Positions 59,767 through 64,000 of a stretch of 64,000 nucleotides of DNA are shown piece after piece (positions within the stretch are counted from its first letter, which is position 1; the number at the start of each line of letters is the position of its first letter). Below the pieces are notes generated by a model. The model did no database searches and was not told the DNA's origin. It saw only the letters and a program-made list of their open reading frames with translations. The stretch comes from Sphingopyxis sp. YF1 (lineage in GTDB: Bacteria > Pseudomonadota > Alphaproteobacteria > Sphingomonadales > Sphingomonadaceae): NCBI RefSeq assembly GCF_022701295.1, contig NZ_CP033204.1, positions 1,488,001 through 1,552,000 of the forward strand, read 5' to 3'. The position numbers and the translations under genes were made by a program.

Positions 59767-61257
59767 TCAGTGTTCGCGGACGACGAGTTCCTTGCCGGCG
59801 TAGCGCGCGGGTGCCACCCGCTCGATCCGCTGCGTCTTGCGGCCCTGCTTGCCCATGAACGTCACTTCGACAGTCACCGGCGCCATCGTCGCGAGGCCGA
59901 AATGGACGGGCTGTGTCCCCTGCGAATTATAGCCTTCGCCGGTCGACACCTGACGCGTGGCGAGGACCGCTCCGGCGGCGTCGGTGAGACGCACTTCGGC
60001 GCCCATGCGCGTGAACCGTCCCGCCTTGTCGAGGACGCGCACGGCAAGGCTGCGCCGCGCGGCCGCCTGGTCGAGGTCGTTGTGGAAGAGGAAATGGCCG
60101 CCGGTGTCGGTGTAGCCGCGCGTCACCGAGAGATCGAGCGCACCGTCGCGGTCATAATCGATCCACTGGACGCCGTGATCGGCGACGTCGAGCGTGGAAC
60201 CGGGCGGCAGGACATTGGCGAACCCCTTGCCGCCGAGATTGCGGAAGAGGCGGTTCGCGGGCTGCTGCGCGCCCGATCTGCCGGTGTAGGCGGCGACGAA
60301 GAGGTCGAGCCATCCGTCATTGTCGAAATCGGCCCATGCCGCGCCAACGGCATGATTGGCTTCGGCGAGGCCCAAGAGCGGCGCGACATCCTCGAAACTG
60401 CCGGCGCCCTTGTTGCGGTAGAGGGTGTTGGCGCCGTAGCTCGCGACGAACAGGTCGAGTTCGCCGTCATTGTTATAGTCGCCGACCGCGCAGCCGACGC
60501 TCCCTTCGGTACGCGGGCGGCCCGGACGATCGATGCCGAGCGCCGGCGCGACGTCGGTGAAGCGGTCGCCGTCGTTGCGCCAGAGCGCGTCGGTTGCGCC
60601 CGACTGGTTGGCGAGAAAGAGGTCGAGGTCGCCATCGCGGTCGTAGTCGAACCAGCAGGCGCCGACGGTCGGCCGCGGATCGTCGCCGGCCCGTTCGGCG
60701 CCGACGCGCACGAGGCTGTTCGCGTCCTGACGAGACAGCGCATTGGGACCGCTCCGGTTGGCCGCGAAGAGATCGAGGTCGCCGTCATTGTCGAAATCGA
60801 CCCAGCTCGACTGACGCGCGGATCGCCCGGCCGCGACCGGTGCGGCGGCTTGCGGAATGAAGCGGCGACCGCGGTCGTTGCGGAGGAGCAGGTTGGCAGC
60901 ATTCTCTTTCGTGGCGCCGGCGTAGAGGTCGGGCCAGCCGTCGCCGTCATAATCGCCCCAGGCAAGGCCGCGCATTTCGGCGCCCGAGACGGGGAGGCCC
61001 GTCGCGGCGCCGATGCTGCTGAAGGTGCCGCGATCGTTGCGGTAGAGACGAATCTCGCCGCTTGCGAGCGAGACGGCAAGGTCGAGGTCACCGTCGCGGT
61101 CGAAATCGGCCCAGCTGTTCGAGAGCGATCCGGGGTGTGTGAAATCCCCCGGCTGGACTGGCGAAAAGGCGGGGGAGGGGGGCTGGGTCGCCCCGACGCC
61201 GGCAACGCCGAGCGAGAGGGCGACCCAGGCCAGGGGGCGCATCAGTTCATCGTGCAT
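59767..61257 (-). CDS. FG-GAP/VCBS repeat protein of the CRTAC1 (ASPIC/UnbV) family
   Basis: A 496-residue secreted beta-propeller. Repeats built around WADFDRDGDLDL recur: AWGDYDGDGWPDLY, SWVDFDNDGDLDLF, CWFDYDRDGDLDLF, VGDYNNDGELDLF, WADFDNDGWLDLF and WIDYDRDGALDL, each a calcium-binding FG-GAP loop. The C-terminus has the ASPIC/UnbV domain with GAEVRLTDAAGAVLATRQVSTGEGYNSQG and PVHFGLATMAPVTVEVTF. The signal peptide is LAWVALSLGVAGVGA. It is downstream of a TonB receptor gene on the same strand (27-bp gap), and the two probably work together. Confidence 0.87.
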   Translation of the reverse strand: MHDELMRPLAWVALSLGVAGVGATQPPSPAFSPVQPGDFTHPGSLSNSWADFDRDGDLDLAVSLASGEIRLYRNDRGTFSSIGAATGLPVSGAEMRGLAWGDYDGDGWPDLYAGATKENAANLLLRNDRGRRFIPQAAAPVAAGRSARQSSWVDFDNDGDLDLFAANRSGPNALSRQDANSLVRVGAERAGDDPRPTVGACWFDYDRDGDLDLFLANQSGATDALWRNDGDRFTDVAPALGIDRPGRPRTEGSVGCAVGDYNNDGELDLFVASYGANTLYRNKGAGSFEDVAPLLGLAEANHAVGAAWADFDNDGWLDLFVAAYTGRSGAQQPANRLFRNLGGKGFANVLPPGSTLDVADHGVQWIDYDRDGALDLSVTRGYTDTGGHFLFHNDLDQAAARRSLAVRVLDKAGRFTRMGAEVRLTDAAGAVLATRQVSTGEGYNSQGTQPVHFGLATMAPVTVEVTFMGKQGRKTQRIERVAPARYAGKELVVREH

Positions 61258-61284
61258 GACGCGGACTCCCTTGGCTGGCCGGGA

Positions 61285-63747
61285 TCAGAATTCGACCGCG
61301 ATCCGGCCATAATAATAGCCGCCATACTGGCCGAACGGCCCGGCGCCATAGGGCGCGAGCCCGATGGTGTTGGTCACGGTCGTGCGGTCGGGATAGACGT
61401 CGAAGATGTTATAGGCGCCCGCCGCGACCCGCAATTTCTCTGTAATCCCGTAGGATAGCTCAAGATCGGTGATCCACTTTGCGCCGAAACTCTGGTCGTT
61501 CTTGGCCGCATTGTCGAGCGAACGGAAACTGTCGTACCGGGTTTCCTTGAGGCTGAGGGCGAATGGTCCAGATTCGAAGCTGGCGCCGAGGATCAGCTTG
61601 GTTTTCGGCCCCTCGGTGAACCAGCCCTGCGTGCGGCGGTCGAACAGCGTCAGGCTGAGTCCGGCGAGTTCGGGCGGGTTGGCGGCGATCTCGCGAATGT
61701 CGGTGTCGTTGTAGTTGAAACCGACGCTCGTGCGCAGGCGCCCGACGCTGCCGACATCGAACGCATAGGTTCCGACGACGTCGATGCCGCGGGTGCGGGT
61801 GTCGACGGCGTTGGTGAAGAAGCGGACCGACTGGTCGCCCGAGAAGCCGTTCGTGAGCAGGATATTGCGGATGCCGGGCCCCGAGAGAAGGCCGGTGAGG
61901 GTGATCCGGTTGTCGAGGTCGATCTGGTAGGCATCGACCGAAAGCGATAGGCCCGCCGTCGGTGTCAGCGTGAAACCGAGGCTGTAGTTCTTCGACTTCT
62001 CGGGCTTGAGCGGCTGCGCACCCAGTGCCTGCGCGACCGCCGAGTTCGTTTTCACGATCTTGGTGAGCACGGGGATATAGGCGTTGTCGACGAGGTTGAT
62101 CGAGGTCGAGGTCTGCGCAAAATCCTGCTGCGCCAGCGACGGCGCGCGGAAGCCGTTGCTGAACGCACCGCGGAAGGCGAGCCAGTCGGTCAGTTCATAG
62201 CGCGCGCTGACCTTGCCGCTGAAGACGCTGCCCGAGCTGTCGTCGAAATGCTCGAAGCGGCCTGCGGCGGTGACGAGGAAGCGCGGGCTGACATCGAGCG
62301 CGAGGTCGACATAGCCCGCCCAGACGTTGCGGTTCACGTCCGCGGCGTCTTCCGGGGTGACGACGATTGCGCCTTGCGCGCCGACCTGCGCGGGCTTCCC
62401 GGCGAATTCACCGCTCGGATAGAAATAGCCGCCGCTCCGGTAACTGTCGACATCGAGCGGCTTGGTCACATAGGATTCATACCGATATTCGGCACCCATC
62501 GAGACCTGGAGCGCCATATCGCCCCCGAGGTCGACGCGGCGCGTGAGGTCGAGATTGTTCGTCCACTGATCGAAGGCCGAGCTGAAGGTCTTGAACTCGG
62601 TCGGGCTCGAGGGGCCGAGCGAGGCGTTGAGCGTATTTTCGGCCCCGTTCTTGGCATGGTTGCGGCCATAGGTGCTGCTGAGGTCGATGTTCCAGCCGCC
62701 CGCGTCGCCGCGCAGGCCGCCGGTCAGCTGGAAGTCGGTCTCCTGCAGCGTGTAGAAGGGCGAGAAGCCGTCGGGATAGATTTCGAGAATATTCTGGTTG
62801 CTGCTCGGACGGCGACCGGCCTGACCGACGCGCGCGTCGCGATAGCCGAAGGTGCCGTCCGAATAGAAGGTGACGTTGCCGAGCGGCAGGACGAGCGTCT
62901 GTGCGACCTTCACGTCTGTGACCTCGGGTAGCCCGCCAAGATAGGTGCGGCGATTGGCGGTCAATTCGCGCGGATCCTGCGCGCCGCCCGGGAGGAGCGC
63001 ATAGAGGCGGCCCGTCACATCGCTGTTACGGACCGCGGCATTGGCCTTCTTGCCCTCGACCGAGAGGGTGAACGAGCCGCCGTCGCCGAGCGCGAAGCCG
63101 TGGGACACGCTGCCCGAAATGGTCTCGCCATCGCTGCCGCTGCCGTCGCGGCCATAGCGCTGGCCAGCCTCGATCGTTGCGCGGCCGCCGCTGTCGTTGG
63201 TCTTGAGGATGACGTTGATGACGCCGGCGATCGCGTCGGAGCCATATTGCGCCGAGGCGCCGTCGCGCAGCACTTCGATGCGTTCGATCGCACTCGACGG
63301 AATCAGGTCGAGATCGACCGGATTGCCGCCCTGCGAGGTGGCGCCCGAGTTGAAGTCGATGATCGAGCTGTTGTGGCGGCGCTTGCCGTTGACGAGCACG
63401 AGGACATGGACGCCCGACAGGCCGCGCAGGCCCGCGGGGCGCGTCAGGCTGTTGAACGACGAGCTGCCGACCGTCGTCGACTGGAAGGACGGCACGAGTT
63501 GGGTGAGCGCGTCGCGCAACTGCATGCCGCCACCCAGCTTCTCGATATCCTCGCCGCCGATCACGTCGATCGGGGTCGGACTCGAAATGACGGTACGCGC
63601 CTGGCCGCGCGTGCCGGTGACGATGATGTCGGATTGCGCCGCCGAATCGCCTGCATCGGCGGTGGCGGCGTCCTGCGCGAATGCGGGCACCGACACGGCG
63701 CCGGCGATGCATGATGCCCCGATCAGCAGTCTGCTATATGTTTTCAT
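61285..63747 (-). CDS. TonB-dependent outer-membrane receptor
   Basis: An 820-residue receptor: signal peptide LLIGASCIAGAVSVPAFAQ, TonB box DIIVTGTR near residue 40, plug with LRDALTQLVPSFQ, RGLSGVHVLVLVNGKRRHNSS, AIERIEVLRDGASAQYGSDAIAGVINVILK, and a barrel ending YYYGRIAVEF with terminal Phe. The start at 63747 has AGGAG eight bases upstream, and an in-frame Met six residues earlier is weaker. The ligand is unknown; the family's plug is like those for catecholate or sugar ligands. Confidence 0.92.
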   Translation of the reverse strand: MKTYSRLLIGASCIAGAVSVPAFAQDAATADAGDSAAQSDIIVTGTRGQARTVISSPTPIDVIGGEDIEKLGGGMQLRDALTQLVPSFQSTTVGSSSFNSLTRPAGLRGLSGVHVLVLVNGKRRHNSSIIDFNSGATSQGGNPVDLDLIPSSAIERIEVLRDGASAQYGSDAIAGVINVILKTNDSGGRATIEAGQRYGRDGSGSDGETISGSVSHGFALGDGGSFTLSVEGKKANAAVRNSDVTGRLYALLPGGAQDPRELTANRRTYLGGLPEVTDVKVAQTLVLPLGNVTFYSDGTFGYRDARVGQAGRRPSSNQNILEIYPDGFSPFYTLQETDFQLTGGLRGDAGGWNIDLSSTYGRNHAKNGAENTLNASLGPSSPTEFKTFSSAFDQWTNNLDLTRRVDLGGDMALQVSMGAEYRYESYVTKPLDVDSYRSGGYFYPSGEFAGKPAQVGAQGAIVVTPEDAADVNRNVWAGYVDLALDVSPRFLVTAAGRFEHFDDSSGSVFSGKVSARYELTDWLAFRGAFSNGFRAPSLAQQDFAQTSTSINLVDNAYIPVLTKIVKTNSAVAQALGAQPLKPEKSKNYSLGFTLTPTAGLSLSVDAYQIDLDNRITLTGLLSGPGIRNILLTNGFSGDQSVRFFTNAVDTRTRGIDVVGTYAFDVGSVGRLRTSVGFNYNDTDIREIAANPPELAGLSLTLFDRRTQGWFTEGPKTKLILGASFESGPFALSLKETRYDSFRSLDNAAKNDQSFGAKWITDLELSYGITEKLRVAAGAYNIFDVYPDRTTVTNTIGLAPYGAGPFGQYGGYYYGRIAVEF

Positions 63748-63822
63748 GGTCTTGCTCCTGAACACGGAAATTCGTTCCCCCTGGTGAATTTGCCGTATTT
63801 TGGTTTTCGCCGTTCCCGGCGC

Positions 63823-64000
63823 TTATCCCGCGGCGCGCAATCTGGGCTGCGATGCCGCTGTGTCCTGCGAAAGGGTGTCGAGCCCTTGCCGCAAATCGGC
63901 GATGAGGTCATCCACCCTTTCGAGCCCGACGTGCAATCTTAGCAAGGGGCCGGGATAGCTTTGCTTGTGGGTGCGCGCCTTGAGCTGCGGATCGACCGGG
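63823..64000 (-). CDS. C-terminus of a Cys/Met-metabolism PLP enzyme, MetC-like (cut by window edge)
   Basis: The last 58 codons of a gene running off the window. The encoded end contains SYPGPLLRLHVGLERVDDLIADLRQGLDTL, which matches the C-terminus of cystathionine beta-lyase (MetC) and its relatives such as cystathionine gamma-synthase; the PLP lysine is outside the window. The stop codon is at 63823-63825. It is upstream of the TonB receptor on the same strand, with 75 bp between. MetC is more likely than MetB from this fragment alone. Confidence 0.75.
   Translation of the reverse strand, partial: PVDPQLKARTHKQSYPGPLLRLHVGLERVDDLIADLRQGLDTLSQDTAASQPRLRAAG

Overview
This is 64 kb of dense, GC-rich (roughly two-thirds G+C), chromosomal DNA from an alphaproteobacterium, most likely a member of the Sphingomonadaceae such as Sphingopyxis or a close relative. 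That placement is inference. It rests on the protein repertoire (two TonB-dependent receptors, an EipA/DUF1134 envelope protein, a fused CysN-CysC, an argD-argF-hslO run, petABC) and on mosaic palindromic repeats of a kind common in that family. Almost all of it is ordinary, vertically inherited gene content, with two small accessory patches.

Layout. 1-1.3 kb: the 5' end of purF (cut by the window edge), then hisI and a lipoprotein gene. 1.3-3.7 kb: a LiuR-like MerR regulator with a perfect ACGT palindrome at its promoter, followed by a 600-residue acyl-CoA dehydrogenase. 4.1-5.6 kb: a phospholipase D-type enzyme. 5.6-12.5 kb, minus strand: a leucine/isovalerate catabolic operon (AbgT-type transporter, methylcrotonyl-CoA carboxylase beta, a secreted Cys-containing protein, carboxylase alpha, then a MaoC hydratase and a CitE-like lyase); isovaleryl-CoA dehydrogenase lies apart at 16.5-17.6 kb. 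12.7-16.4 kb: M13 metallopeptidase, two small membrane proteins and a spermidine-synthase-like protein. 17.9-21.5 kb: sulfate activation operon cysD-cysNC-cysQ, followed by a cluster of palindromic repeats and a small low-GC membrane gene.

22.9-30.6 kb holds eight consecutive plus-strand genes, most with overlapping stop and start codons: a beta-helix protein and diheme cytochrome c pair, a zeta-class GST/maleylacetoacetate isomerase, a TonB-dependent receptor, a MarR regulator, and the trio PqqD-like protein, HprK-related kinase A and nucleotidyltransferase (the 'HPr-rel-A' system). The biochemical role of this assemblage is unknown, and it is the best candidate here for an undescribed system. 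30.6-37.5 kb: gph and the amino-sugar genes glmU and glmS, between and after which lie a vapBC pair with a perfect palindromic operator, an SMI1/KNR4-type gene broken by one in-frame amber codon, and a parDE pair with its own palindrome.

37.5-45.3 kb is a run of small single-function genes: HAD phosphatase, dienelactone hydrolase, DUF411, aldo/keto reductase, a LysE exporter divergent from an Lrp regulator, a luciferase-like monooxygenase, and DUF421. 45.4-48.5 kb: argD-argF-hslO. 49.2-51.6 kb: queC-queE for queuosine/7-deazaguanine synthesis, a lipoprotein and lipB. 51.7-54.8 kb: two tandem paralogous polytopic membrane proteins, a bidirectional terminator, hemF and a TrmL-type methyltransferase. 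55.0-57.7 kb: the cytochrome bc1 operon petABC with two tandem terminators. 57.8-64 kb: repeats, eipA, tRNA-Ser(GCT), an FG-GAP/CRTAC1 beta-propeller protein, a second TonB-dependent receptor, and the 3' end of a MetC-like gene cut by the window edge.
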